In this document: in pieces, positions 9,101 to 16,885 of the stretch
Layout: every line of letters starts with the position of its first letter
How positions within the stretch are numbered: position 1 is the first letter of the stretch
Assembly (NCBI GenBank): GCA_014802265.1
Contig: JAAVCP010000012.1
Coordinates: forward strand, 1 to 53,332
Origin: Bacteroides sp.
Lineage (GTDB): Bacteria; Bacteroidota; Bacteroidia; Bacteroidales; Muribaculaceae
Length of the DNA: 53,332 bases
Direction of reading: 5' to 3'
Position numbers and translations under genes: made by a program
Notes under the pieces: model-generated
The model's database searches: none
What the model was told of the DNA's origin: nothing
The model's input: only the letters and a program-made list of their open reading frames with translations

Positions 9101-9325
9101 TCACTGCGTAATATCACCATCGGCTATAATTTCCCGAAATCAGTGTTGCGTAAGCTACACATGGAGAGCCTCCGTGTGTTCTGTCAGGCTGAGAATATCT
9201 ACTATTGGTCAAAGAGAAAGGGTTACGACCCGAGAATGGGAGAGAACTATGGCAATTATAATTCCGATTCAGGCTATTCTTACCCAATGCGTACCATCTC
9301 CGGTGGTCTGTCAGTAGAATTTTAA
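6167..9325 (+). CDS. SusC/RagA-family TonB-dependent outer-membrane transporter
   Basis: A TonB-dependent barrel that imports a bound nutrient across the outer membrane with its SusD partner. The ATG at 6167 is preferred over the upstream GTG frame at 6128 because it gives a clean signal peptide (MKTKLILAFLLL...NAFAQ). A carboxypeptidase-D-like regulatory domain follows (residues about 22-105, SVSGTVYDSSTDEPLVGATV). Next comes the plug (about 115-225), with the SusC-typical TIRGVGSINAGTAPLIVLDG and NALYGARGANGVILITSK motifs, and then a barrel to the C-terminal Phe. It comprises 1052 residues, normal for SusC. It is the first gene of an operon with SusD and two surface lipoproteins. No glycoside hydrolase, protease or sigma/anti-sigma gene is nearby, so the substrate is unknown. 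Confidence 0.95.
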   Translation: MKTKLILAFLLLFTVNAFAQTRSVSGTVYDSSTDEPLVGATVKVKGTKIATSTDIDGRFVLQGLTNSDKHLEVSYVGYEPKTVEIKPDLKIYLTSTTSDLDEMIVVAFGKQKRESFTGSASVIDAEQIARAQVTNPIEALNGTVTGLSMIETNSFTSDPTITIRGVGSINAGTAPLIVLDGMPYNGYWNDINPADVASITVLKDAASNALYGARGANGVILITSKSAQRGKTKVNFNAKWGSNHDAREKYNVIDNAGEYYEAFYLAQKNYFMNTMGQDAALAHLNANNAIGLPYSSGGLGYVVYTVPQGELLIGSNGKLNPNATLGNRVEYNGEIYTLYPDNWENLGLRDGFRQEYNLTLSSGSDRYTMYASLGYLDANGLAYGNDIERYTARLKADAQAYSFLKVGASAAYNHTKTHANENIFNAQTSMSPIYPAFIRDAQGNIMYDSHGKMYDYGNATLTGLYRAPDQSGNYIQEDLLDVAQNVSNAFQIQGYGTLDFLDGFHFTLNGSTYLTENRFNYAYNPYYGYNTGGSVSVYHYRTVSFNTQQLLNYNKVFGDHSLDVLLGHEYTRNGSTNLQGSRNKVALYDTNKELAGAITDASMNSYTSDYNVEGWFIRAQYDFAGKYFGSASFRRDGSSRFHPKHRWGNFWSVGAAWIATKEEWFPQSDIVNMLKLKVSYGEQGNDAIGNFRYTNRYDIRNVDGDPSFVFTAKGNETITWETVGSINAGIEFELFNSRLSGGVEFYSRTTRDMLTFFSTPVSIGYTGYYDNVGNMRNTGLEVQLDANVLSVKNFSWNIGLNLSWENNRVTYLPEEKKLVSIDGHPGYLSGDFYYGEGLPVNTWRLKKYAGVNDEGRALFYFTKDNGELGTTTSYQDGDYYLCGSSLPDVFGGFNTSFKIFDFDINAQFNYSIGGKKYDSVYAYMMTPPYGTLTGYPIHRDAFKAWTTTNTNSDIPIYEYDYYDPTNTSDRFLTDASYISLRNITIGYNFPKSVLRKLHMESLRVFCQAENIYYWSKRKGYDPRMGENYGNYNSDSGYSYPMRTISGGLSVEF

Positions 9326-9360
9326 CCGGTTTCCATAATAAAGAAAAAGAGACAATAACC

Positions 9361-11112
9361 ATGAACAGATATATAAAACATGCTTTGATCATTGCGATGG
9401 CAACCCCATTCCTGAGTTCATGTCTTCAGGAATTTATGCCTACTGACGAAGCCATACAGGAGCAGGTAAATAAGACTGACAAGACCAGTCTTGCGAAGGC
9501 TATCCCCGCCTATCTGAATACGTATGATGACGATGAATATTACGACATCGGCTTTGCGGGATTTTTCCTTTGGCGTGATGCGTCAACCGCAGATTTTCCG
9601 ATAGTTGATCCAGCCTATGACTATTTCACATACGTTGAAAACTGTAATTACCTCGGCAGTAATTGGGCATTGCAATATACAATCTGGAGACGCTATTATG
9701 CACTTGTGCAGAAGACCAATCTTGTCTTAGGGGCAGTAGATATAGATACTTATCCGGAAGATGCCGATCCTGCGGTGCAGGCATACGCCTATCGTGCTAA
9801 TGCCTATATGGAGATGGCGCAGTGGTATGAATATAAGCTCACCGGCTATGCTGCCTTTGACGATAAGGCACGTGCTGACGGAATTCTTGGTCTGACGGTT
9901 CCCATCGTAGATGAAAATACCACTGAGGTGGAGTCACGCAACAATCCCCGCGTACCGTTTTATACGCTTTACCGTTTTGTGCTTGGTGATCTTACAAATG
10001 CCACTGAATTGTTGCAAGGCACTTCTGAGCCGGTATCGAAGATCAATGCCGGGCGCGGGGTGGTCAACGGTCTGCTTGCACGCTTCTGGCTCACTGTCGG
10101 CACCCGTTTTGAGCTTCATCCGGATGACCTTGCCACTGCTTTGGCACATGAAAATGATGCCGACATAAAGTATGGCAAACTGGGAGTCACAACTGCTCGG
10201 GAGTGCTTTGAAAAGGCTGCTACCTACGCCCGTGCTGCAATCAACGCCGGCTACACCCCGCTTTCCGAGGGTCAATGGTTTGATCCCATTACCGGTTTCA
10301 ATAGCGTAAACGGAGCTTGGCTGTGGGCTAATATCATTTCAACCGACAACGGGCTTGCCTCAAGTATGGTATGGCAATCATGGGTGTCATTCATGTCTCC
10401 CGAGGCAGAATATGGCGTGGCTTATCCGGATTACATGGCTACGCGCATGATTAACTCCCGTCTGTTTGACGAAATGCCCACTTCCGACTGGCGTAAACCT
10501 ACATGGATTGATCCCGACGACGTGGCAAGCCAGTCAGCATATAATAATAAATATGCACGTGGCACCAGTCTTCCTTTCGAGACATGGAAAAGACTTAAAG
10601 CATATAGCGGCATAAAGTTTCACCCGGCTAATGGAAATTACGCTACGTCAACCGTAGGTAACGCCGTAAGTATTCCTCTGATGAGAGTGGAGGAGATGTA
10701 TCTTATTGAGGCAGAAGCTGTGGGTCGGTCACAGGGTGAGGGTGCAGGTCGTCAGCTCCTTGAAGCATTTGTCAACGGTTACCGTTACTCTGACGGCTCT
10801 TACAAAAGCAATGGCGCAGGGCTTGAAGGATTTGTTGATGACGTATTTACCCAGAAGAGAATAGAGTTCTGGGGTGAGGGTCTTATCCTTTGGGATTACC
10901 GCCGTCTTGAAAAAGCAGTGGTAAGAGGGTATCCCGGTACCAACTTCGATGCGTCTCACCGCTACAACTCTCTTCCAAATGCTGTGGCTCCATGGTCTAC
11001 ACTTTGCATTCCTCAGTCTGAGCAGGACTATAATCCGGCTGTGATTCTCAACCCTGACCCGTCTCATTCCACTGTCTATACACTTTGGACTGAAGAGGAA
11101 TCCGGCATATAA
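9361..11112 (+). CDS. SusD/RagB-family substrate-binding lipoprotein
   Basis: A 583-aa surface lipoprotein that caps the SusC transporter and binds substrate. The signal peptide ends in the lipobox LSSC, with C21 as the lipidation site. The N-terminal half carries the tetratricopeptide-like helices typical of SusD (AYAYRANAYMEMAQWYEY, then NAGRGVVNGLLARFWL). The C-terminal part has the family's RVEEMYLIEAEA motif and the segment ending RIEFWGEGLILWDYRRL. It starts 35 bases after the SusC stop. The length is slightly above the usual 500-560. The order SusC-SusD-lipoprotein-lipoprotein resembles susCDEF, but without enzymes. Confidence 0.94.
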   Translation: MNRYIKHALIIAMATPFLSSCLQEFMPTDEAIQEQVNKTDKTSLAKAIPAYLNTYDDDEYYDIGFAGFFLWRDASTADFPIVDPAYDYFTYVENCNYLGSNWALQYTIWRRYYALVQKTNLVLGAVDIDTYPEDADPAVQAYAYRANAYMEMAQWYEYKLTGYAAFDDKARADGILGLTVPIVDENTTEVESRNNPRVPFYTLYRFVLGDLTNATELLQGTSEPVSKINAGRGVVNGLLARFWLTVGTRFELHPDDLATALAHENDADIKYGKLGVTTARECFEKAATYARAAINAGYTPLSEGQWFDPITGFNSVNGAWLWANIISTDNGLASSMVWQSWVSFMSPEAEYGVAYPDYMATRMINSRLFDEMPTSDWRKPTWIDPDDVASQSAYNNKYARGTSLPFETWKRLKAYSGIKFHPANGNYATSTVGNAVSIPLMRVEEMYLIEAEAVGRSQGEGAGRQLLEAFVNGYRYSDGSYKSNGAGLEGFVDDVFTQKRIEFWGEGLILWDYRRLEKAVVRGYPGTNFDASHRYNSLPNAVAPWSTLCIPQSEQDYNPAVILNPDPSHSTVYTLWTEEESGI

Positions 11113-11142
11113 AGAGTAAACGAATTAATAAATTTAGAATCG

Positions 11143-12075
11143 ATGAAATTAAAATATAATATAATAGCTGTGGCTATGGGTCTGCTGATGATCGGCGGTT
11201 GTTCCGACTCAGATGACTGGGCACCGGGACCGCAGGACGAAAATACAGGGGTATCGGCTTATTTCGATAACCCATCAGCGAGATCTTTTATTTTTGACTC
11301 GTCTTCCAATCCTGAGGATATGCGAATCGACGTGTCGGTAAGCCGTCAGAATACAGAGGGAGAGGCATCGGTTGGGGTGATTCTTTCTTCAGAGGTGGAG
11401 GGATTCTCATGTCCTTCTTCAGTAAGCTTTGCTGCCGGCGAAGCCACTTCTACAATTTCAATTGACTGCAGCGGCATTCCTGCCGGCACCCGATGTAGCC
11501 TGACGCTGAGTCTGAATGCCGATCAGACCAATATCTATGGTATCGGTCTTTATGAACTCACCCTATCTGCCATCAAGGCTGATTGGGTTCTGCTCTCCGA
11601 CAAGGCTCGTTATCTTTATAGCGATTGGAGCAGCAATGAATTGTTCCCAACGACTTATGGTGAGCTTTATCAGCTCGAAGGCACGATGATGTTTAAGTTG
11701 ACCGACTTCTTTGGTTCCGGTCTTGACATCACCTATGAGTGTAATGAACCCCAGAATGCCGTGCTTTATCCTCTTCAAAATGCCGATTTTGAAAATGTCT
11801 ATGATGACGACAAGGACTACATGGGTTGGTATTTGTATGATGAGGCAAATATGGATTGGCCCGTATGGGTGCCCGGTGATGCCGAAGGGTATAATGCCAT
11901 AGCTTCTCTATTACTGTATTCAGATTCATATTATAATGTCTGCAGTATGGTCTATGATGAAACCACTCTTTATGGCTATATCGGACTGACTACAGGCGTT
12001 ACCTACGACACCGGCAGCTTCGTATGGGGTAACTTCCAAATTGATTTCAATCTTGCATATAATCCATTTGAATAA
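11143..12075 (+). CDS. Surface lipoprotein in the SusE-like position
   Basis: A 310-aa lipoprotein. The signal peptide ends at GGC (C20) and is followed by SDSDD, the acidic pattern that sends Bacteroidetes lipoproteins to the cell surface. Residues about 45-135 look like one beta-sandwich of Calx-beta or IgG-like type (RIDVSVSRQNTEGEASVGVIL, then SFAAGEATSTISIDCSG). The rest is rich in Tyr, Trp and Asp, without recognisable catalytic motifs. It follows SusD by 30 bases and precedes another lipoprotein by 12, so it is probably an accessory ligand-binding component of the same transporter. No specific family is claimed. Confidence 0.75.
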   Translation: MKLKYNIIAVAMGLLMIGGCSDSDDWAPGPQDENTGVSAYFDNPSARSFIFDSSSNPEDMRIDVSVSRQNTEGEASVGVILSSEVEGFSCPSSVSFAAGEATSTISIDCSGIPAGTRCSLTLSLNADQTNIYGIGLYELTLSAIKADWVLLSDKARYLYSDWSSNELFPTTYGELYQLEGTMMFKLTDFFGSGLDITYECNEPQNAVLYPLQNADFENVYDDDKDYMGWYLYDEANMDWPVWVPGDAEGYNAIASLLLYSDSYYNVCSMVYDETTLYGYIGLTTGVTYDTGSFVWGNFQIDFNLAYNPFE

Positions 12076-12087
12076 AGACTGACAGAC

Positions 12088-13644
12088 ATGAAACAGACAA
12101 AGATTTTTGCCATGCTGTTCAGCCTGGCATGTTCAGCAGGATTCTTTTCTTGCAGTGACGACGATGTGAAAACCCCGTTGGATGAGCCTGTCGTGACGGA
12201 GACCGCCGGCAGCTATAACTCTCTCAGTTTCTCATGGGATAAGGTAATCTATGCCGTGCAGTATGGCTATCGCCTTTCCGACAATAATGCTGTGGTGGCG
12301 GAAGCAGGTGTGACCCAAGCCACTTCGGTAAGCTTTACCGGGCTGACCCCTGCCACTACTTACACTCTTGAAGTGTGGGCATTCGCGGCAATGGACGGTG
12401 ACTATTCCACTCCGCCGGCAGTAACATTAACTGCCACAACAGATGCGCTTGTAAAGCTTGCCACTCCACAACACCTCACTGTGACCACTGAGGATGGATA
12501 CATGGCTTTTTGGGATGCCGTCACAGATGCTCTTGATTACGCCTATACAATCACTGACTCAGAGGGTGCAGTTGTGCAAGAGAACGTAACCCGGGAAACC
12601 TCAGTCGGGCTAACCGGACTGCCGGAGGGGAATTATACGTTCACCGTATATGCAGACGCACATGACGGTTTCTCTTCCGGCGACTCCGCTTCCGTGCAAT
12701 TCAAGGTGGAGAGCCTGATTGTCTATTCTGTGAGAGGCACCTATTACAGTGCGCAGTTAGGAGCAGCATGGGAGGCTACAATGGAATATTATTCCAATGG
12801 AGTATACTCTATCCTTGCATTCTATGGTGTAGACGGCTATAATCTTGATTTCAAGATTGATGAAAGTAATGAGTCAGATCAGTTCAGTTTCGTTAACGGT
12901 GAGTATGTCTGGGACGCAGATGCAGGATATGAAACCTGGCAGATTCCCACCGGTCTGAGCAATCCATCCATGCTGATCACCTATCCGTGGTATAATTATT
13001 GCTATATGACTGGTAACCAGACATCAGGAGAGGTTGCTATCGGAGGTTATTATGGTGAAAATTATGCTAATTGGGACTACGATATCTTTACATGGCCCTC
13101 AGATAATACGGGTGATATGACTGTAGATGATCTTGTAGGCACATATAATAATCACTTTGTCGGCAGCTCAAGTCTCACAACTTCCGATTGGACATGGGAA
13201 GAGTTTGATGGTATCTGGGATGCCACCATCACAAAAGTTAGCAATAATTCTGTTGAGATCGATGGCTTGTTCTTTACAGATTGTCCCGTAATCGGAACAG
13301 TTGATTTCAGTGAGATGAGCATAACATTCCAGCCTCAGGAGTATGATATATGGTATACATTCGCTGCCGGTGATGATCCGGAGGCTCCGGTTGTAGGCTA
13401 TATCAATGGTGATGGTTCAATATCTGTTCCGGATTTCTGCGCATGGTATCAATTTGATGATGGCACATGGAATTATTATCTCTTGGGTACCAGTGAACTG
13501 ACTAAGCAGTCGGCTAATGGACTGCCGGGTAGAAAAGGGAGACCTGAAGCAAAGGTTAAGAAACCTGTTCCAGTGAAAAAATCTGCACCGATGAAATCGG
13601 ATGTTGCAAAGAAGCCTGTTAAGACAGGGGGTAAGTCTCATTAA
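12088..13644 (+). CDS. Surface lipoprotein with two fibronectin type III domains and a basic tail
   Basis: A 518-aa lipoprotein: lipobox FFSC (C22), then SDDD as surface-export signal. Two fibronectin type III domains follow at about 32-120 (SLSFSWDKVIYAVQYGYRL, then TGLTPATTYTLEVWAFA) and 128-210 (MAFWDAVTDALDYAYTITD, then TGLPEGNYTFTVYA). The rest is a Trp- and Tyr-rich beta region that may bind ligand. The last 40 residues are odd for a surface lipoprotein: a Lys/Pro/Ala-rich strongly basic tail (KKPVPVKKSAPMK and similar). It is the last gene of the SusC/SusD operon and is followed by a strong hairpin terminator. It could be the glycan- or protein-binding component; the ligand is unknown. 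Confidence 0.78.
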   Translation: MKQTKIFAMLFSLACSAGFFSCSDDDVKTPLDEPVVTETAGSYNSLSFSWDKVIYAVQYGYRLSDNNAVVAEAGVTQATSVSFTGLTPATTYTLEVWAFAAMDGDYSTPPAVTLTATTDALVKLATPQHLTVTTEDGYMAFWDAVTDALDYAYTITDSEGAVVQENVTRETSVGLTGLPEGNYTFTVYADAHDGFSSGDSASVQFKVESLIVYSVRGTYYSAQLGAAWEATMEYYSNGVYSILAFYGVDGYNLDFKIDESNESDQFSFVNGEYVWDADAGYETWQIPTGLSNPSMLITYPWYNYCYMTGNQTSGEVAIGGYYGENYANWDYDIFTWPSDNTGDMTVDDLVGTYNNHFVGSSSLTTSDWTWEEFDGIWDATITKVSNNSVEIDGLFFTDCPVIGTVDFSEMSITFQPQEYDIWYTFAAGDDPEAPVVGYINGDGSISVPDFCAWYQFDDGTWNYYLLGTSELTKQSANGLPGRKGRPEAKVKKPVPVKKSAPMKSDVAKKPVKTGGKSH

Positions 13645-13670
13645 ATTAACGGTTGAAATAATCCACAATG

Positions 13671-13712
13671 CAAATAATCGCGGAAAGGGTAGTGCCTTTT
13701 CGCGATTATTTG
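13671..13712. terminator. Strong hairpin terminator of the SusC/SusD operon
   Basis: CAAATAATCGCG (13671-13682) pairs perfectly with CGCGATTATTTG (13701-13712), and an inner AAAGG/CCTTT extends the stem to about 17 pairs. T-rich sequence follows immediately and contains a -7-like box for the next gene. Confidence 0.8.
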
Positions 13713-13713
13713 T

Positions 13714-13721
13714 TAATTTTG
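13714..13721 (+). promoter_or_regulatory. -7-like box of the MgtC-like gene
   Basis: TAATTTTG matches TAnnTTTG and lies just after the terminator stem, five bases before the ATG at 13727. If used, the mRNA would be leaderless or nearly so, or translation would begin at the internal ATG 13802. No TTG was seen at normal spacing. Confidence 0.4.
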
Positions 13722-13726
13722 CAGCT

Positions 13727-14473
13727 ATGGAACACATTTATCATTACATATTAGGCTCTTTTTCCTCGCTTTATAATGAAATCAACTCTTTAGAGGTAAA
13801 TATGGTGAGCAGCACCTTCCGCCTTGTGCTGAGCATGGTGTTGGGAATGGTGGTCGGTGCAGAGCGCAAGCGGAAAGGGCAGATAGCCGGTATCCGTACA
13901 TTTGCGCTGATATCAATGGGGGCATGTCTCGCCATGTTACTTTCAATTTATGTGCCGCAAGTCTACTTAGGGTTAAAAAACGGTGATCCGGGGCGTATTG
14001 CCGCTCAGGTAATCACAGGTATCGGTTTCTTAGGCGGTGGGGCAATGATCCACATGAAAGGGGCAGTGCGAGGACTCACCACTGCTGCCGGAATATGGAT
14101 GACAGCCATTATCGGAATGGCTGTGGGCATTGGTATGTATATGTGTTCGATAGGAGCCACAATATTGATTTTGCTGACGCTTGTCACCTTTGAGCAATAT
14201 GAGAAGAGACGCAAGTTAGGGCAAGAGTCGAAAGTGATAAGCATGACGATTAACGGTATCATCTACGATATTGCCCCTTACCGCACAGCCTTCAAGAACT
14301 TTGACGTGCATCTTTCCACCTACTATATAGAATACAATTACGATAAGCAACAGACAGAGCTTAATTTTGTAGTGCTTGTTCATGCCTATACAAATCTGCT
14401 CCCTGTCCTTAAAGCCATCAGTGAAGTACACACCACACAGCGACTCACCCTCTCCAGTCAACTCGATATTTAG
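13727..14473 (+). CDS. MgtC/SapB-family inner-membrane protein
   Basis: A 248-aa membrane protein of the MgtC/SapB family, linked in other bacteria to growth at low magnesium and to control of ATP synthase or cation homeostasis; the role here is unproven. The signature is clear: RLVLSMVLGMVVGAERKRKGQ followed by AGIRTFALISMGACLAMLLS, a third helix with GIGFLGGGAMIHMKG, and RGLTTAAGIWMTA. A soluble C-terminal domain (about residues 165-248) follows four to five helices. The start at 13727 gives a 25-residue N-terminal extension common in Bacteroidales members; ATG 13802 is the alternative. It converges on the GT4 gene with 14 bases between stops. Confidence 0.9.
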   Translation: MEHIYHYILGSFSSLYNEINSLEVNMVSSTFRLVLSMVLGMVVGAERKRKGQIAGIRTFALISMGACLAMLLSIYVPQVYLGLKNGDPGRIAAQVITGIGFLGGGAMIHMKGAVRGLTTAAGIWMTAIIGMAVGIGMYMCSIGATILILLTLVTFEQYEKRRKLGQESKVISMTINGIIYDIAPYRTAFKNFDVHLSTYYIEYNYDKQQTELNFVVLVHAYTNLLPVLKAISEVHTTQRLTLSSQLDI

Positions 14474-14487
14474 TTTACAATCAGGAT

Positions 14488-15588
14488 CTAATCCCTAACC
14501 GGCTGATAAAGGGGGGTAAGGGCTGCGATGAAGCTATCCCAGGAGAGGTTGTTGCGAAAGGCTGAGAAGGCGCGTTCCCCCATTCTTATGCGCGTGGCAG
14601 TATCTGAGGCAAGCTTTCTCATGGCTTCGGCAAGCCGGGCAGGATTGCCGGGAGTGACAAGAAAACCCTCCCTGCCATCAGTGATATATTCCGGCTGGGC
14701 ACCATTGGCAGAACAAACTTGAGGTCGCCCACATGCCATATATTCAATATTTGCCATACCGCATGCTTCCTCCACTTGCGATGGCAATACTCCGAAGTCT
14801 GATTCGGAAATAAGGTTAAGAGGCTCATCAGAATACTTATGCCAGTCAATAGACTCCATCACTCCCCTCGTTATTGCACGCCGACGCAGACGGTCGACAT
14901 AGTCAGGAGTGCCGCTTCCAACTATTTTTAACCGCAGCCGGGTCCCCTTAAGCAGCGACATGGCATCAATAAGTGTCTCAAGCCCTTTCCCCGGAATAAG
15001 CTGTCCATGAAACATGGCACACACAGGACCTTTCCCCTGGCGCGGCAGCGGAGTGGCAGGGTGAAGATTAAGACTGTTGTGAAGAATGTGAAGACGCTCA
15101 ATAGGGAAAGGCAGCGATTTGCCGCGCCAAGTGGATATGAAGCGGTCGGCAGCCAACTGCGACACACAGATTATGGCATCAAGATTCCTGTAAATACGCC
15201 TGAACAACCATGAGTCAATACCTTTCTTCACCTTATGGCGCGTCATGACAATCCTGATATCTTTCCTGCCTGAGATCTTACGTGCCAAAAGCGCATTGAA
15301 TGCGTTTCTGAAACCGTGGGTATGAATAGTGACACTGTCTTCCTCTGAGTTCCTAAGAGTGCGCAATAGCAGATTCACAGTTGCAGGGTCAAACATCCCG
15401 GCTATGGGGGCGTGGAGTAGTTTGACACCCTCTTTTTCAAAAAGGGTGTCAACTGCCTTGGCGTCTCGTGTGACAACTGCCACCTCCCATCCCTCAGAGA
15501 TGAAATGGCGGCAGATGTCGAGTGCGTATCTCTCCACGCCTCCCCAGCGGTTGCCACTGAGTATGTGAATCAGCGTTTTTTTACGCAT
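14488..15588 (-). CDS. GT4-family glycosyltransferase
   Basis: A 366-aa GT-B-fold enzyme that transfers a sugar from a nucleotide donor, probably to an envelope or capsule glycan. The N-terminal domain starts ILSGNRWGGVERYALD, the acceptor-side glycine loop. The C-terminal domain has the HGQLIPGKGLETLIDA segment and the family's E-x7-E motif in the form EEACGMANIEYMACGRP, which binds the donor. There is no signal peptide and it is probably peripheral to the inner membrane. It starts three bases after the stop of the dehydrogenase-like gene, so the two form one unit. No other glycan genes are adjacent, so the product is unknown. Confidence 0.9.
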   Translation of the reverse strand: MRKKTLIHILSGNRWGGVERYALDICRHFISEGWEVAVVTRDAKAVDTLFEKEGVKLLHAPIAGMFDPATVNLLLRTLRNSEEDSVTIHTHGFRNAFNALLARKISGRKDIRIVMTRHKVKKGIDSWLFRRIYRNLDAIICVSQLAADRFISTWRGKSLPFPIERLHILHNSLNLHPATPLPRQGKGPVCAMFHGQLIPGKGLETLIDAMSLLKGTRLRLKIVGSGTPDYVDRLRRRAITRGVMESIDWHKYSDEPLNLISESDFGVLPSQVEEACGMANIEYMACGRPQVCSANGAQPEYITDGREGFLVTPGNPARLAEAMRKLASDTATRIRMGERAFSAFRNNLSWDSFIAALTPLYQPVRD

Positions 15589-15591
15589 TTG

Positions 15592-16746
15592 TCAGTTGGG
15601 GGCTGAAAGCATCACAGATATGTCAACGCTTGGCATACTCAGATAAGAGCCGATCAGCTTGTCAACCAATTTGCCATGATAGGTGACTATTCCTGCCTGT
15701 ATGCCCGGGGTAGTGGCAATTGAATTTGCCACCCCGCCTTTCAGTAATATCTCATCAAAGAAGTTGACAAGGATATTGGTTATTCCCATTGCCACCGTGC
15801 GGGGTACTGAGATAGAAGGGTGAGTCTCATCAAAATTAAGAACATATACCGAGTCCTTAAGTGCCACCGACAGCTTTTTGGGAAACTCGAATGGTCTTGT
15901 GCATTTATTGATAAGAATCACATCGGCTGTTTTAACCTTATTGAAAAGCACCCTCGGATGAATGGCTATTGTGTTAAGGGTGTCGCCGCAGACTTGTTTT
16001 GCGGTCTGTAAGGCAGAGATGTCATTGTTCATAAGAGTGACGTATGCCCCGGCTGCTATTCCGGCTTTTGCTGCCGAATAGCATACATTTCCGTCGCCTA
16101 TGATAAGAATCTCACATGGGTTTACACCTGCCACTCCGGCGAGGAGCACCCCTTTGCCGCCACCTACATACGACAGGAACTCCTGCGCATAAATAATGGC
16201 TCCGCGCCCGTCGATCTCATCAATTACGTTTGCAAAGATCGGCTCGTCGTTATGGCTATACATGTTGTCGAAACACCCGGCAGTGATTCCCATCTCCAGC
16301 AGTTTCTTAATCACGGAAGCCTCAAACATTGCGTCGCCCATCATGGTGAAGAGGGTGGCACCTTTTTTCATTTGGCAAATGTCTTCCACCTTCAGTGGCT
16401 GATATGAGAGCACTACGTCTGCCTTGAGTGCTTGTTCACGGCTCCCAATCTTCACTCCGAATTCTTCATACGCAGAGTCGGGGAAGCTGATATCTGTGGC
16501 TGCCCCTTCCTCCATTATGATGCTGATGTTGGAAGATGTTAGGAGTCCACACCCCTCGGGGGTAAGCAGAAAGCGTGTTTCGTCTGTGTCGGCATAATTG
16601 CCTACAAGCCCTATTTTCAACAAGGAGCGTTTCTCCTCTGGTGCCACGGGTTGAGGCTGAGGCTCAAGCTCAATGGTTTGGGTTTGATGTTTTTCAGTCA
16701 TGAATGTTTGTGTCGGGAGGGTAAAGTCCGCTGACGAAGACGGCAC
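15592..16746 (-). CDS. Alanine dehydrogenase/transhydrogenase-like protein, probably not an alanine dehydrogenase
   Basis: A 384-aa protein with the fold of alanine dehydrogenase and the transhydrogenase alpha subunit. ETRFLLTPEG matches the N-terminal ENRVALTP motif. IIGDGNVCYSAAKAGIAAGA matches the Rossmann loop, although the usual GxGxVG is altered. The catalytic Lys (normally in LKVKEP) is replaced in VVLSYQPLK, and the catalytic His (normally LFTYLHLA) is missing in LFTMMGDA. It therefore may bind a nucleotide but is unlikely to deaminate alanine. The start is GTG 16746, supported by AAAGGAG five bases upstream; ATG 16701 is the alternative. It is co-transcribed with the GT4 gene. Confidence 0.75.
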   Translation of the reverse strand: MPSSSADFTLPTQTFMTEKHQTQTIELEPQPQPVAPEEKRSLLKIGLVGNYADTDETRFLLTPEGCGLLTSSNISIIMEEGAATDISFPDSAYEEFGVKIGSREQALKADVVLSYQPLKVEDICQMKKGATLFTMMGDAMFEASVIKKLLEMGITAGCFDNMYSHNDEPIFANVIDEIDGRGAIIYAQEFLSYVGGGKGVLLAGVAGVNPCEILIIGDGNVCYSAAKAGIAAGAYVTLMNNDISALQTAKQVCGDTLNTIAIHPRVLFNKVKTADVILINKCTRPFEFPKKLSVALKDSVYVLNFDETHPSISVPRTVAMGITNILVNFFDEILLKGGVANSIATTPGIQAGIVTYHGKLVDKLIGSYLSMPSVDISVMLSAPN

Positions 16747-16761
16747 AGTCTCCTTTCGTCA

Positions 16762-16792
16762 CAAAATTAATACAAAGGATTGTGAAATGCAA
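16762..16792 (-). promoter_or_regulatory. Promoter of the dehydrogenase-like/GT4 unit
   Basis: Minus strand: TTG (16790-16792), 20-base spacer, TAATTTTG (16762-16769). A Shine-Dalgarno-like AAAGGAG lies between this box and the GTG start at 16746, giving a very short leader. Confidence 0.65.
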
Positions 16793-16825
16793 ATTCCAGT
16801 AGCAATTCCTTGGAATTTAGCTATA

Positions 16826-16875
16826 AAATAAATATGAAACGCGGCAGTATCAGCTGTCGCGTTTCATATTTATTT
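16826..16875. terminator. Terminator of the tubulin-like operon
   Basis: AAATAAATATGAAACGCG pairs with CGCGTTTCATATTTATTT, and an inner CAG/CTG extends it, giving about 21 pairs with a small loop. It is centred about 35 bases after the last gene of the nine-gene minus-strand operon. The AT-rich arms make it bidirectional. Confidence 0.85.
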
Positions 16876-16885
16876 GTAAGAGGTG

